Assembly (NCBI GenBank): GCA_029263415.1
Contig: JAJCXN010000058.1
Span: forward strand, 1-51,723
Length of the DNA stretch: 51,723 nt
Origin: Acidobacteriota bacterium
GTDB lineage: Bacteria > Acidobacteriota > Thermoanaerobaculia > Multivoradales > Multivoraceae
Reading direction: 5' to 3'
Of this stretch, positions 1 to 8,609 are shown piece after piece (within the stretch, counting starts at the first letter, position 1; the number at the start of each line of letters is the position of its first letter). Position numbers and translations under genes: made by a program. Below the pieces are notes generated by a model. That model was not told where the DNA came from. It was given only the letters and a program-made list of their open reading frames with translations, and ran no database searches.

Positions 1-210
1 TGGGACTCCTCTCGTTTGAAACGCGCTCCATTGCGCGAGACAAACTCCCACCGTAGCCGCCACCGCTATGGCCAGCGCTCGAGGAACTGTCAGGAAGAAG
101 GAGGAGAAGCAGGAGCTACCGCGTCAGCGGTTTCGTTCAACCACTCACTAGCTTGCTTGGGAAGCGTCCGGTTGGCGCGAGCGTTATGATGTTTGCTGGA
201 GGAGTGTGAA

Positions 211-417
211 GTGGACGTAACCGTACAACTAGAACAAGAAGAAGATGGTCGCTGGATAGCGGAAGTTCCCGAGCTTCCAGGGGCGATGGTCTACGGTGCG
301 AGCCGTGACGAAGCCGTGAGCAAGGCGAAGGCGCTTGCCTTGCGGATAATTGCTGATCGTTTGGAGCATGGAGAGGCGGCGCCGGACCTGGGCGCGGTTG
401 CGTTTGTTGCTGCGTGA
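211..417 (+). CDS. hicB: HicB-like antitoxin (UPF0150 fold), short form
   Basis: This small protein (68 residues) carries the HicB/UPF0150 core, with an EEDGRWIAEVPELPG stretch followed by GASRDEAVSKAKALALRII. HicB proteins neutralise HicA mRNA-interferase toxins. The upstream TTG at 193 is possible, but GTG at 211 has GGAGGAG six bases before it and gives the usual N-terminus. The protein ends soon after the core and shows no C-terminal helix-turn-helix or ribbon-helix-helix, so autoregulation by DNA binding is not evident. Its stop codon overlaps the GTG of the downstream hicA frame (GTGA), the normal coupling of such pairs. Family assignment is from motif recognition. Confidence 0.8.
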   Translation: MDVTVQLEQEEDGRWIAEVPELPGAMVYGASRDEAVSKAKALALRIIADRLEHGEAAPDLGAVAFVAA

Positions 418-626
418 GCCGGTGGCCTAGTTGCAAGGCTCGAAAGGTGATGAAGGCGCTGCTGCGAATCGGCTGATCCGAGAAGCGGGCCGCAGGCTCG
501 CATCGTGTTTTGGAGCGAGAAGGGTGGCCGAACTTCACGTTTGCCTTTCACTCAGGAGACGAGATCGGGCCCCGGATGCTCTCTCGAATCGGGAAGCGCA
601 CAGGGCTCAAGCCTGAGGACTTGTAG
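414..626 (+). pseudogene. hicA: HicA-family toxin gene interrupted by an in-frame TGA
   Basis: Reading from GTG at 414, the frame gives VSRWPSCKARKVMKALLRIG, then TGA at 474-476, then continues as SEKRAAGSHRVLEREGW, PNFTFAFHSGDEIGPRML and SRIGKRTGLKPEDL to TAG at 624. The GSH motif holds the catalytic His of HicA, and the FAFH...EIGPRML...TGLKPEDL tail is typical of the HicA subfamily paired with short HicB proteins. Relatives have Trp at the stop position, so a single TGG to TGA change explains the break. Only 20 residues would be made before the stop, so the toxin is probably dead. A sequencing error or readthrough is the alternative. Confidence 0.75.
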
Positions 627-628
627 CC

Positions 629-1114
629 GTGCTGTTGAAGCAAGCTAACAACGTATTGGAGCAGACCCGTTATGCGGCAAGGGGGACTTTGAGGCGGCTC
701 GCAATAGCTCTTCTCGCGGCGGCCTGCGGTACCGGAGTGGCGATGCTCGCCTTCCGGCTGTCCTGGCTTGTTCTTGGGAGGTCGAGCCCAGTCAGCGTGG
801 GCGTCTTGGTATATGTGGGCGTGGTGTTCGCGGTTCCGATGTTGGCTGCAGCATTCGGTTGGGGCTTGTTTTCGGCAGGCCCCAGGCGTTTCGGTTGGCC
901 CTTCGGGATTTCTACTACGCTTTGCATTGGGTGCGTGACTCTGGTCACGTTGTACTTTCGAAGCCCTGGAGAACCGTGGGTGTGGTGGGACGGCGAACTG
1001 ATTCCTTGGCTGGTGGCCATTGGATTTGGCTCTTCCGCGTTGGCCTTGATCTTTGCCCTAGGCCCAAGGAAGTCCAGCTTAGTGACGATGGCCCAAAGGA
1101 GACGTGATGCGTAG
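629..1114 (+). CDS. Small four-helix membrane protein, unknown function
   Basis: I do not recognise this 161-residue protein. It starts with GTG two bases after the broken hicA frame. Four hydrophobic segments are visible at about residues 24-46, 57-80, 90-110 and 124-146, with a basic C-terminus (AQRRRDA), so it should be an inner-membrane protein. The N-terminal peptide NNVLEQTR resembles a short peptide that I recall at the start of many unrelated small ORFs, so the true start could be further in. The last 11 bases overlap the next gene, which suggests coupled translation. Confidence 0.6.
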   Translation: MLLKQANNVLEQTRYAARGTLRRLAIALLAAACGTGVAMLAFRLSWLVLGRSSPVSVGVLVYVGVVFAVPMLAAAFGWGLFSAGPRRFGWPFGISTTLCIGCVTLVTLYFRSPGEPWVWWDGELIPWLVAIGFGSSALALIFALGPRKSSLVTMAQRRRDA

Positions 1115-1787
1115 CTTTACGCAAGCTTGGTTGGTGAGCGCGTGGTTGTTGGCGTTGGTGTCTATCGGTCTCGCTGCCCCCGGAGTTGCCCAGCGAGCGC
1201 TCTATTGGGAGCGGGTTGACGTCGAGGCGCGCTTGGATGAGGCGGGCGTGCTACACATTCGTGAAGTCCAGACGATGGTGTTGAGCGGCGACTGGAACGG
1301 CGGCGAACGCAGGTTCCAGCCGGGAACCGCACGTCTGCAGTTTGACCGCATGTCGAAGCAGCAGCCGGATGGCTCATTCAGGGAGATGCGACAGGGTGAC
1401 CTCGATGTGCTCGATCAGTGGCGATTCACCGACGGCCTGACGCTGCGTTGGAGAGGCCGCAGACCGACGGACCCGGAGTTCGATCAGACGCGCCTTGTCT
1501 ACGCGCTCGAATACAGGATGTCCGACGTTTTGCAGGAGGTCGAGAGAAGCGCTGCGGGTCAGCGTCAGTTTCTATTCGACCATCAATTCCTCTTTACCGA
1601 GCGCAGCGGTCGGGTGGAGCATCTCCATCTCGAGGTCGCGTACGATCCAGTTTGGCAGAGCGGCTCTCGGTCGGGATTCGTGGTCGATCGCACACCGGTG
1701 CCGCCGGGTGAGGGCTACCGTTTGTCGGAGAAGCTTGTGTATCGAGGTGACGGCGACTTTGCGCTCGTGCACGTGCCGCCTGCCTGA
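1107..1787 (+). CDS. Secreted DUF2207-like domain protein
   Basis: ATG at 1107 follows AAGGAG at a spacing of five; an in-frame GTG sits just before it. A signal peptide is clear (hydrophobic segment about residues 8-25, likely cleavage after GVAQ). The mature part (YWERVDVEARLDEAGVLHIR ... GDWNGGERRF) resembles the beta-sandwich N-terminal domain of DUF2207/YciQ membrane proteins. Those usually continue into transmembrane segments and a Gly-rich tail; this protein stops after the domain. Either it is a stand-alone exported form or the 3' part was lost. It overlaps the membrane protein upstream, which may be its partner. Confidence 0.6.
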   Translation: MRSFTQAWLVSAWLLALVSIGLAAPGVAQRALYWERVDVEARLDEAGVLHIREVQTMVLSGDWNGGERRFQPGTARLQFDRMSKQQPDGSFREMRQGDLDVLDQWRFTDGLTLRWRGRRPTDPEFDQTRLVYALEYRMSDVLQEVERSAAGQRQFLFDHQFLFTERSGRVEHLHLEVAYDPVWQSGSRSGFVVDRTPVPPGEGYRLSEKLVYRGDGDFALVHVPPA

Positions 1788-2203
1788 GCAAACGAGTAGA
1801 GCGGGACGGGGCTTCGACTACACGAGCAGATGACAGTCAGAGTCGGCTCGACAATGTGATCCTGCTGCAGACGTTCCCCAGAGCCGATCGTGGTTTCGCG
1901 GCCCTGCGGCCTGGCGCGGAAGGTAACCAGCATCGCTTTGTTGGGACCGGCCGCTTGACCACAAGCGCTTAGCGGTGCACTGACAGCGCAAGATTTCAGT
2001 TGCAGTCAAGAGCGTCGCGGCCGGCGGCGCCGGTGAATACGCCGCCCGCACCTTTTTGACGGGCAGAGAGAATGCCCCGTTCCCGGGAGCAGAAGCGAGT
2101 CACCGTGCAGCCCGCGCGCCCAAGTTCGGCCGGAGCCTTGAGGGACTCCGGGCCGGCCCTACGCCTACAGGAAAGAAACCCTATCGACTTTCCTGGAGAC
2201 AGC
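1788..2203. other. Gene-poor spacer with no convincing gene
   Basis: About 400 bases follow the DUF2207-like gene without a supported gene. Open frames here have no recognisable domain, no good ribosome binding site and atypical composition. It could be decayed coding DNA, but I see no homology that shows this. Confidence 0.4.
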
Positions 2204-2293
2204 ATGCGCACCAAACCTCACCATTGGACTCCGGTGGCTCTGTTCATAGCCACCGCTTTCGCTGCCACACAAAAGGTGCCGCCCAAATGTTGA
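2204..2293 (+). CDS. Possible 29-residue signal-peptide ORF, perhaps a gene remnant
   Basis: ATG at 2204 is preceded by GGAG at a spacing of about six. The 29-residue product looks like a signal peptide: MRTKPHH, then a hydrophobic stretch PVALFIATAFAAT, then KVPPKC and a stop. It may be the surviving 5' end of a secreted-protein gene or a genuine micro-ORF. It lies 62 bases upstream of the beta-lactamase-family lipoprotein gene. There is no family evidence. Confidence 0.25.
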   Translation: MRTKPHHWTPVALFIATAFAATQKVPPKC

Positions 2294-2355
2294 GCGAGTC
2301 CAAGTGTAGAGTGCGTGCTTAGATCTGCGATTCCGCAGAGTCGTGCTGAGGCGCC

Positions 2356-3714
2356 ATGAGGCGAATGGTTAGAATATTGCCTGCGATCACAAAGCTAGGA
2401 CCTCCTCGCATTCTCGGAGGAGCCTTACTCTTCTCGGCAGCGCTTTTCTGCTCCTGCACCGATGCAGAGAGGCAACGGGGTTCGAAGGCGGCCATCGCTC
2501 CTTCTGAGGCCGATGGATACGGCTTCTCCGAGTTGCGGAGACTTCACGAGAACCACGATCCCAAGACGTGGGACCAGACAGAAGACATCGACCAGCTCCG
2601 CTTCGGGCTTCTTCGCACTTCCGAGATCTTTCCGACGGCAACCATCAGTCGGCAGGGAACCATCAGCCGACTCGAGCCTGCTCCACGGCCGGAGATCGGG
2701 CAGGTCACGGCGGATACACCCCTTGGGGTTCTCTCGCTGGACGACTACCTTCTTCAGTCTCCGGTGGACGCCGTAGTCGTGGTTCACAAAGGGCGCATAG
2801 TCTATGAGCGCTATCCGCACATGCGGATCCGGGACAGGCATCTGTATTGGTCCGTGTCCAAGAGCTTCCTCGGAACGATCGTCGGGATCCTCGAGGACGA
2901 CGGGCGCATCGAGGTCCGCGCTCCGATCGAACGATATATTGATGAGCTGTCGACGAGCGAATGGAAGGGGACGCCGGTGATCGACATCCTCGACATGGCG
3001 TCGGGAATGAGCGGCCGGGAAGCTGACGTCCCCAATCCCTATAGTGACCCGTCGACGCTCCATTATCAGTTCGAGCAACGGATAGGGAACTGGGGTACTG
3101 CGACCGGGTCCACTAGCGACATTTATGATTTCGTCGCTGGACTGAAGCGCCTCAAGCCCAGCGGCCAGGTTTTCGAATATGCCTCCGTGAACAGCTTCGT
3201 GATCGGTTGGTTGATTGAAGAGGTGACAGGCAAGCCGTACCCGGAGGTCTTGAGCGAGCGCATTTGGCAAAGAATCGGAGCCGAGGCCGACGCCGGTATT
3301 GTCATCGACCGAGAGAGTGGGGCCAGTTGGAGCTACGGCGGCGTGATCAGCACTTTGCGCGATCTCGCTCGATATGGTTTACTTTTCACTCCGAGTTGGG
3401 AAGTCGTCAGTTCGGAGGCTGTCATTTCAGCTGCCCATTTGACAAAGATTCAGACTGGAGGACGGCCGGAGCTTCTGAAGAACCGAGCGCAGGAGTATCC
3501 GGATCAACCTGCCGAATGGTGCACGAATGCCAGTACATACCAGTGGGCTTGTATATGGCCAGATGGTGATTTCTTCAAGGGAGGCTTCCTGGGCCAAGGG
3601 CTCTACATTTCGCCGTCTCGAGATCTGGTTATCGCGATTTTCTCGACCGGCTCATCGTCGAACAACCGGACCTATTGTCGGGCTCTGGCCACGTCGGAAA
3701 ACTTCGGCGGGTGA
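2356..3714 (+). CDS. Serine beta-lactamase-family hydrolase, probable lipoprotein
   Basis: This 452-residue protein belongs to the class C beta-lactamase / penicillin-binding-protein-like esterase fold (Pfam Beta-lactamase). The SxxK motif is S166-V-S-K169 in YWSVSKSFLG, the second motif is Tyr275 in EYASVNS, and the third-motif region is KGGFLGQGLYISPSRDLV near residue 408. The N-terminus has a hydrophobic segment (about 18-31) ending at a Cys-rich FCSC, compatible with a lipoprotein or a cleaved signal. Members include esterases, D-aminopeptidases and carboxypeptidases; true antibiotic hydrolysis is not implied. A second member of the family forms the C-terminal half of the protein at 9266-11548. 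Confidence 0.85.
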   Translation: MRRMVRILPAITKLGPPRILGGALLFSAALFCSCTDAERQRGSKAAIAPSEADGYGFSELRRLHENHDPKTWDQTEDIDQLRFGLLRTSEIFPTATISRQGTISRLEPAPRPEIGQVTADTPLGVLSLDDYLLQSPVDAVVVVHKGRIVYERYPHMRIRDRHLYWSVSKSFLGTIVGILEDDGRIEVRAPIERYIDELSTSEWKGTPVIDILDMASGMSGREADVPNPYSDPSTLHYQFEQRIGNWGTATGSTSDIYDFVAGLKRLKPSGQVFEYASVNSFVIGWLIEEVTGKPYPEVLSERIWQRIGAEADAGIVIDRESGASWSYGGVISTLRDLARYGLLFTPSWEVVSSEAVISAAHLTKIQTGGRPELLKNRAQEYPDQPAEWCTNASTYQWACIWPDGDFFKGGFLGQGLYISPSRDLVIAIFSTGSSSNNRTYCRALATSENFGG

Positions 3715-3930
3715 AAGGCTCTGACTAAGGAATACGAGGCTGGCCTTCCCGACATTGTTCTCAGAATCGACCGAGCGCCAGCAGAGGCCACCGCTGTGCA
3801 CGGCGGCTGGTGGATCCCAAGTGTTTGAAGGAGCAGCTCTCCCGCGCCGCCTAACAACAAACTGCAGCAGTCCGGCGCCGAACGCGACCTAGGCGTACAC
3901 TAGTGCGACACCCAACGCATGGAGGCGCAA

Positions 3931-5070
3931 ATGAGATTCTTCGCACGCCTTGAGGTTCCGATCCCGCCACTAAGGGTTCTTTCAGTTTTCGCGGCCTTGA
4001 GCCTCGGCGCACTCGCGGTGCCAGCTCTGGCCCTGGCACAAGACATCCCGCGCACGGCGAGCGGTCGCCCCGATCTTTCGGGCACCTTTAACGCTGCCAC
4101 CCTGACTCCGCTTCAGCGACCGGTGGAGCTGGCCGATAAAGCGTTCTTGACCAAGGAGCAAGTTGAGGAACTGCGCGAGGACGAACGCGTCTTGCGGGCC
4201 AAAGCACTCAAGAATTCTTCAGAGGATAGAGCGGCACCAGCGGTGGGTGGTGCTGCTGTGCTCGGTTTTGAAGAGAACCCAGAGGACGGCAATGCGCTCG
4301 GCGCTGGCAATGTGGGCGGCTACAACTGGTTCTGGGTTGATCGCGGTGACGACGCGATGTCGGTCGATGGTGAATACCCAACCTCCATCTTGACGTTGCC
4401 AGCTGACGGTCGGCTTCCTGAACTTTCGAGCGCCGCTAAGGAGCGCGCTGCTGCTCTTGCTTCTTGGCGTCGTCCCAACGACGGTTCAGCATGGTGGTTG
4501 GATCTTGATGGTCCCGCTCCTTACGATGATCCCGAATCACGCTCCACTAGCGAACGGTGCCTGCTGGGTTTCACCGGCGCCACCCCAACCTTCCCAAGCC
4601 TCTACAACAATTACAAGAGGATCGTACAGACGGAGGACCACGTGATGATCCTCATCGAGATGGTCCACGACGCGCGCATTGTCCGGATGAACTCAGAACA
4701 TCCTGAGACCGACGTGCGCAAATGGTTAGGCGACTCGATCGGGTTTTGGGAAGGGGACACCCTAGTGGTGGACACCACCAATTTTCATCCGCTGGCGACC
4801 ATGCGAGGGGTGTCCGAGAACGCTCATGTCGTTGAGCGCTTCACCCGACAGCCTGATGGCAATGTTCACTATGCCTTCAAGGTAGAAGACGCCTCCATGT
4901 GGATGGAGCCTTGGGGTGGGGAGTACGTTTGGGTCGCTAGCGATCAGCATGTCTATGAGTACGCCTGTCATGAAGGCAACTATTCCATGGGCGGTACGCT
5001 CAGAGGCGCGCGCCTGCTCGAACGAGAAGCGCTCGCGAACACGGGTTCTGAGGCTACAGACCGGGATTGA
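3931..5070 (+). CDS. Secreted protein of the PDLSG family, unknown function
   Basis: ATG at 3931 is chosen over ATG 3919 because GGAGG lies five bases upstream. A signal peptide ends at about LALAQ, followed by DIPRTASGRPDLSGTF, a signature I know from many uncharacterised exported proteins of Acidobacteriota and marine proteobacteria. Later landmarks are RCLLGFTGATPTFPSLYNN, a repeated acidic/aromatic core (GFWEGDTLVVDTTNFHP) and a C-terminal YEYACHEGNYSM. No catalytic motif is assigned in the family as far as I know. Expected location is the periplasm or outside the cell. The gene is flanked by spacers and seems monocistronic. Confidence 0.75.
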   Translation: MRFFARLEVPIPPLRVLSVFAALSLGALAVPALALAQDIPRTASGRPDLSGTFNAATLTPLQRPVELADKAFLTKEQVEELREDERVLRAKALKNSSEDRAAPAVGGAAVLGFEENPEDGNALGAGNVGGYNWFWVDRGDDAMSVDGEYPTSILTLPADGRLPELSSAAKERAAALASWRRPNDGSAWWLDLDGPAPYDDPESRSTSERCLLGFTGATPTFPSLYNNYKRIVQTEDHVMILIEMVHDARIVRMNSEHPETDVRKWLGDSIGFWEGDTLVVDTTNFHPLATMRGVSENAHVVERFTRQPDGNVHYAFKVEDASMWMEPWGGEYVWVASDQHVYEYACHEGNYSMGGTLRGARLLEREALANTGSEATDRD

Positions 5071-5274
5071 AGCGGAGGAGTTCGGTGGCTTCTCGATAGG
5101 CCCCGAACGAGGTGTTGCCCGGAAGGCGGCGCCAGTAGTTGATGCTCCACGGGTTCCAGAGCCTGCGTTCTGTCATCCGCCTGCTCTTGTGAGGCCGGTC
5201 CGAGGGCGCGGCTTCTAGCTGCTTCCAGCCGCATCGGAGCTGGCCGACTTCAGCGGCTCTGACACACTTCGTTG

Positions 5275-7131
5275 ATGCGAAGACCGGTCCCTTTTTCTTT
5301 ACTGCCGCTACTCACAACAGTCTGGACCCTGCTGGCCGTCGTTGCAGCAGCGATACCACTGGCCGCCCAGCTCCCGCCCGCCCGCGTGCAGTGGTCCATG
5401 GTCGAGACCGACAACTTTGCAGTTCTGACCGACGGCTCGCCGCGAAGAGCAGAAGCGGTGGCCAGCAATTTAGAGGCCTTGCACTCAGTGCTGGCCAACA
5501 TCGCAGCTCGCGAACGCAAAGGCCCCAAGACCCTGGTCTATGCCTTTGAACGCGCCAAGACGTTCGAGCGCTACAGCCCCTACCAGGACGCCGGCTCAGT
5601 CGCTGGCTTCTTCACCAACAGCCTGCTGCGCAACTACATCTCGATCGATCTTTCCAAAGACCAGCGGGGCAGCACCGTTTACCACGAACTGCTGCACGAA
5701 TTTGCAGCAACCAACTTTCCCGGCGTGCCGCTTTGGTTCAACGAAGGACTCGCCGAGTACTACTCCACTTTCACCGTGGCCGGCAGCACCGCTGAGGTCG
5801 GCCGGGTGGTGGGCCAACACATTCGCTGGCTCCGGATGAACGACTTGCTGCCGGTCAGGATGCTGTTCGACGTGCGCACGGACTCGCCGGCATACAATGA
5901 AGGCATGCGGCGCGGCATTTTCTATGCACAGTCTTGGGCGGCCGTTCACTATTTGCTTTCCTCGAACGAGCGCGCCGCTCAGTTGCGTGGTTTTCTCTCG
6001 GGCCTTGACCGCGGCGAATCTGCAGAGGTTGCGTTCGGTGCCGCCTTCGATATCAACTTCGAGCAATTTGACAAAGAACTGGTCCGCTACGTCGACGGCC
6101 GATCCTTTCAATTCTCAAAGCTCTCGATCGATGCTGCCGATCTGGAGTTGAAGACAAGACGCATGTCGCGCATCGAAGCGCTGTCGCGCCTAGGTGAGTT
6201 GCTGGTCGCAGTGCGCAAAGCGGACCAGGCGCGCGTACATTTACAAGCTGCGCTCTCTGGTAGCGACAGCACAGTAGGCGGCAACGCGACCGACTCGCAA
6301 CATCGCGCCAACGCAAGAGGGACCCTCGGCTGGCTAGCCTGGCAAGAAGGCAACGAGAGAGCGGCGCGAGAGCAATTCGAACTAGCAACCAAAGATCCAA
6401 ACAGTGTGGCCCCGCGCCTCTACCAAGGGATACTCGAGCTCAACGAAGTGGTCTCAACTGTGCCGGTGGGAGCGGGCGACAGCGAACACGAAAGTATCGC
6501 GACTGCCCAACGCGCTCTGAGTGAAGCGCTGGAACTCGAGCCAGATTGGCCGCGAGCCCAAGTTGCACTTGGCATGACCTATCTTTACGGTGGCGAGGCC
6601 AACCAAGGTGTCGAGATCTTGCTCCGTGCCACCGAACTGCGGCCCGCAGACCCCGAACCCTGGATCGCGATCGCTCTTCTGCGCGCCAAACTCGGCCAGT
6701 TCACTTCTGCTTGGAACCTGCTCGATCAGTTGGAGTCGTCACTCGGCCAAATCCCTGCTCAGGAGTTCGGTCCCAGGCGACTCAGCGACGCTCGCGGCAC
6801 CGTAGCCATGTTTCAGACCAACCGAGCTGCAAACGCCTACAACGAGGGCGACTTCGACCGTGCTCTCGCCTTGGCCGCCTCGCTTGCGGGAAACCTGCCA
6901 ACAGGAGAGCTAACGCGCTACCAGCCGATTCTCGACAACGTTCGCAATGGCGTACGCGAGGCTCGTGCGCTGGAGCGGCTCAATCACCTGATCCATCTCG
7001 CGAACTCGGGCCGCTACCAGGAAACTCTGGACGAGCTCGATGCTTTGATCGAAGAAGGTGTGCTTTCTAACGACGCCACCCGTCATGCTCGTGACCTCAG
7101 AAGGCGTCTAGTCGAACAGCTCAACGGTTAG
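5275..7131 (+). CDS. Secreted HExxH metalloprotease-like protein with TPR-like repeats
   Basis: The protein (about 618 residues from ATG 5275; an in-frame TTG precedes it) has a signal peptide ending near LAAQ. The next domain, about residues 35-290, resembles DUF1570/gluzincin peptidases: HELLH at about 138-142 gives two zinc-binding His and the catalytic Glu, and WFNEGLAEYY (about 155-164) supplies the third, Glu ligand. From about residue 290 to the end the sequence is Ala/Leu/Glu-rich helical repeats typical of TPRs (EALSRLGELL, ALELEPDWPRAQVALGMTYL, ELRPADPEPWIAIALL). This arrangement is common in acidobacterial periplasmic proteins. The substrate is unknown. Confidence 0.8.
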   Translation: MRRPVPFSLLPLLTTVWTLLAVVAAAIPLAAQLPPARVQWSMVETDNFAVLTDGSPRRAEAVASNLEALHSVLANIAARERKGPKTLVYAFERAKTFERYSPYQDAGSVAGFFTNSLLRNYISIDLSKDQRGSTVYHELLHEFAATNFPGVPLWFNEGLAEYYSTFTVAGSTAEVGRVVGQHIRWLRMNDLLPVRMLFDVRTDSPAYNEGMRRGIFYAQSWAAVHYLLSSNERAAQLRGFLSGLDRGESAEVAFGAAFDINFEQFDKELVRYVDGRSFQFSKLSIDAADLELKTRRMSRIEALSRLGELLVAVRKADQARVHLQAALSGSDSTVGGNATDSQHRANARGTLGWLAWQEGNERAAREQFELATKDPNSVAPRLYQGILELNEVVSTVPVGAGDSEHESIATAQRALSEALELEPDWPRAQVALGMTYLYGGEANQGVEILLRATELRPADPEPWIAIALLRAKLGQFTSAWNLLDQLESSLGQIPAQEFGPRRLSDARGTVAMFQTNRAANAYNEGDFDRALALAASLAGNLPTGELTRYQPILDNVRNGVREARALERLNHLIHLANSGRYQETLDELDALIEEGVLSNDATRHARDLRRRLVEQLNG

Positions 7132-7247
7132 GCCCATGAACGCGCTCCTGTAGCCGGCCAAGATCCAGCCGAGACCGAGAGCAGACAGGTAGGGGTGCCT
7201 CTAGAACCGCCTATGCGAACCGCTGCGGAACAGTCACGCTGGCTACT

Positions 7248-7309
7248 GCAATACGTGAGGCAGTAGGTGAGGCAGGTAGGTGAGGCAGGTAGGTGAGGCA
7301 ATACGTGAG
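7248..7309. repeat. Nested short direct repeats before a TPR-like gene
   Basis: A 13-base unit GGTGAGGCAGGTA occurs twice exactly (7266-7278 and 7279-7291) and a third time partly (7292-7301). The block is bracketed by two copies of GCAATACGTGAG at 7248-7259 and 7298-7309. It lies directly upstream of, or in the 5' end of, the following gene and may affect its translation start. Confidence 0.85.
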
Positions 7310-7312
7310 ATC

Positions 7313-8287
7313 ATGATCTCAATGAGTCAACTGGAATCGCACTCAAAGGCCGCCTCGCGCTTGTGTGCGGCGTTCGTTCTCGCAGGGTCACTCCTCGGCG
7401 GCCCGGGATCTTCTCAGCAGCCTTCGAAGGCAGAGTCGGCAACGGGGTCGGTGGCGGAGCCCACTTCGAACACCCTGGAGGTTTCGAACACCACAAAGAG
7501 AGTGTCCCTCGGTCTCGACAGCACAGAGCCTGATACCGAGAGATGCGAGCGGCTCGAATCAGAGTTGGCGGCCAAGCCTCAGGAGCCACGCCTGATGGCT
7601 GAGCTGATGCGCGCCCTAGTTCACCTGGCCAACCTCGGCGACTTGAGCGATGAAGAGCGCAAATCCACCTACGACCGCGGGACTGAAGTTGCCGAACAGG
7701 CCATGAGGCTCGTCCATAGAGGCCAGCCCTTCGAATGGAAGTTCAGAGACGAACTCGCTGAGCAAGCTCGGCTGTTTGATTGGGGTGGAGCCCTTCACTA
7801 CTGGGCGGCCATGATCTGGGGCGGATGGGGAGACGTGCACGGTGCTTGGCCGGCTCTTCGCGCTGGTGTTGCAGACCGGCTGCGCCTTCACGGCCACTTG
7901 GCCTTGAAGCTCGCGCCGGACTACGATTGGGCCGGGCCTTACCGGTTTCTTGGTCGAATGAACGCCGTTGCTCCGAAGGTGCCCATGTTCACCGGATGGG
8001 TCGACCGCAAAGTTGGGCAGGAACTCCTTGAGCTGGCCTATGAGCGGGCTCCAGAACATCCTCAAAACCAGCTCTTCCTTGCCGAATCATGGCTCGACCA
8101 GGAACCGAAGAACCGATCCGAGGACGCTGAGGCGCTACTCCAGCACCTGCTCCAATCACCGCCGCGCCCCGGCCACGAGACTCTCGACCGCCGAACTCTT
8201 GAGGAGGCCCGCGCAACAGCGGAGAAGCTCGAGGCCTCTCAGGGGAAGCCGCGAAAGAAACGGCGGCGAGGTGATGGCCAGCCTTGA
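7313..8287 (+). CDS. Exported TPR-like protein, unknown function
   Basis: The start is uncertain. The frame opens with GTG at 7280 inside the tandem repeats; ATG at 7313 or 7322 gives a proper signal peptide (AASRLCAAFVLAGSLLGG). I chose 7313. The mature protein begins with a Ser/Thr/Pro-rich linker, then helical segments such as ALVHLANLGDLSDEERK and YDRGTEVAEQAMRL. Later segments (RFLGRMNAVAPKVP, ELAYERAPEHPQNQLFLAES) resemble TPR-type or TatT-like periplasmic proteins. The C-terminal tail is very basic (KPRKKRRRGDGQ). No enzymatic motif is visible. It is probably periplasmic, with a scaffold or chaperone-like role as the most that can be inferred. Confidence 0.65.
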   Translation: MISMSQLESHSKAASRLCAAFVLAGSLLGGPGSSQQPSKAESATGSVAEPTSNTLEVSNTTKRVSLGLDSTEPDTERCERLESELAAKPQEPRLMAELMRALVHLANLGDLSDEERKSTYDRGTEVAEQAMRLVHRGQPFEWKFRDELAEQARLFDWGGALHYWAAMIWGGWGDVHGAWPALRAGVADRLRLHGHLALKLAPDYDWAGPYRFLGRMNAVAPKVPMFTGWVDRKVGQELLELAYERAPEHPQNQLFLAESWLDQEPKNRSEDAEALLQHLLQSPPRPGHETLDRRTLEEARATAEKLEASQGKPRKKRRRGDGQP

Positions 8288-8609
8288 GACTTTGTAGGCG
8301 TCAGCTGCGAGTGTGAAAGTCGGGGCGTGGCACGGCTAAGCGCACCCAATGTGTATCGCCGCGTTGGCTACTGCCTTCCCCTAGATGCTCGAGTTGCCTT
8401 GCACCTGTCGACTCTCGATTCAGCCGAGGTGGGCCCAGCTCGCAGACGATGGAGTTGCTGAGCAAACATCATCAACAAGGGTTCGAGAAGGCCCGGCGTC
8501 TCAGCACGCGGGTTCGAGGAATTCAGCCGACTTCACCCTGGTTCCACAGGTAAGCCCCAAGGGACAACTGCGTCCGCTTCATTCCAGTGTTTCAACTTAG
8601 GAGACCGTT
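8288..8609. other. Intergenic spacer, nothing recognised
   Basis: About 320 bases without a supported gene. The 3' end holds the ribosome binding site AGGAGA of the following GTG-started barrel gene. I see no terminator with a T-run, no RNA gene and no clear promoter. Confidence 0.4.

Noticed and set aside
474-476. TGA in hicA read as selenocysteine or as a Trp codon
   Set aside because: Other genes here use TGA as a normal stop (for example the hicB and acsA stops), the family has Trp at this position, and no SECIS-like hairpin is evident.
2356-3714. True antibiotic-resistance beta-lactamase
   Set aside because: The motifs show the broad serine-hydrolase family, but class C-specific features beyond SxxK and the Tyr motif are not clear; esterase or peptidase activity is as likely.
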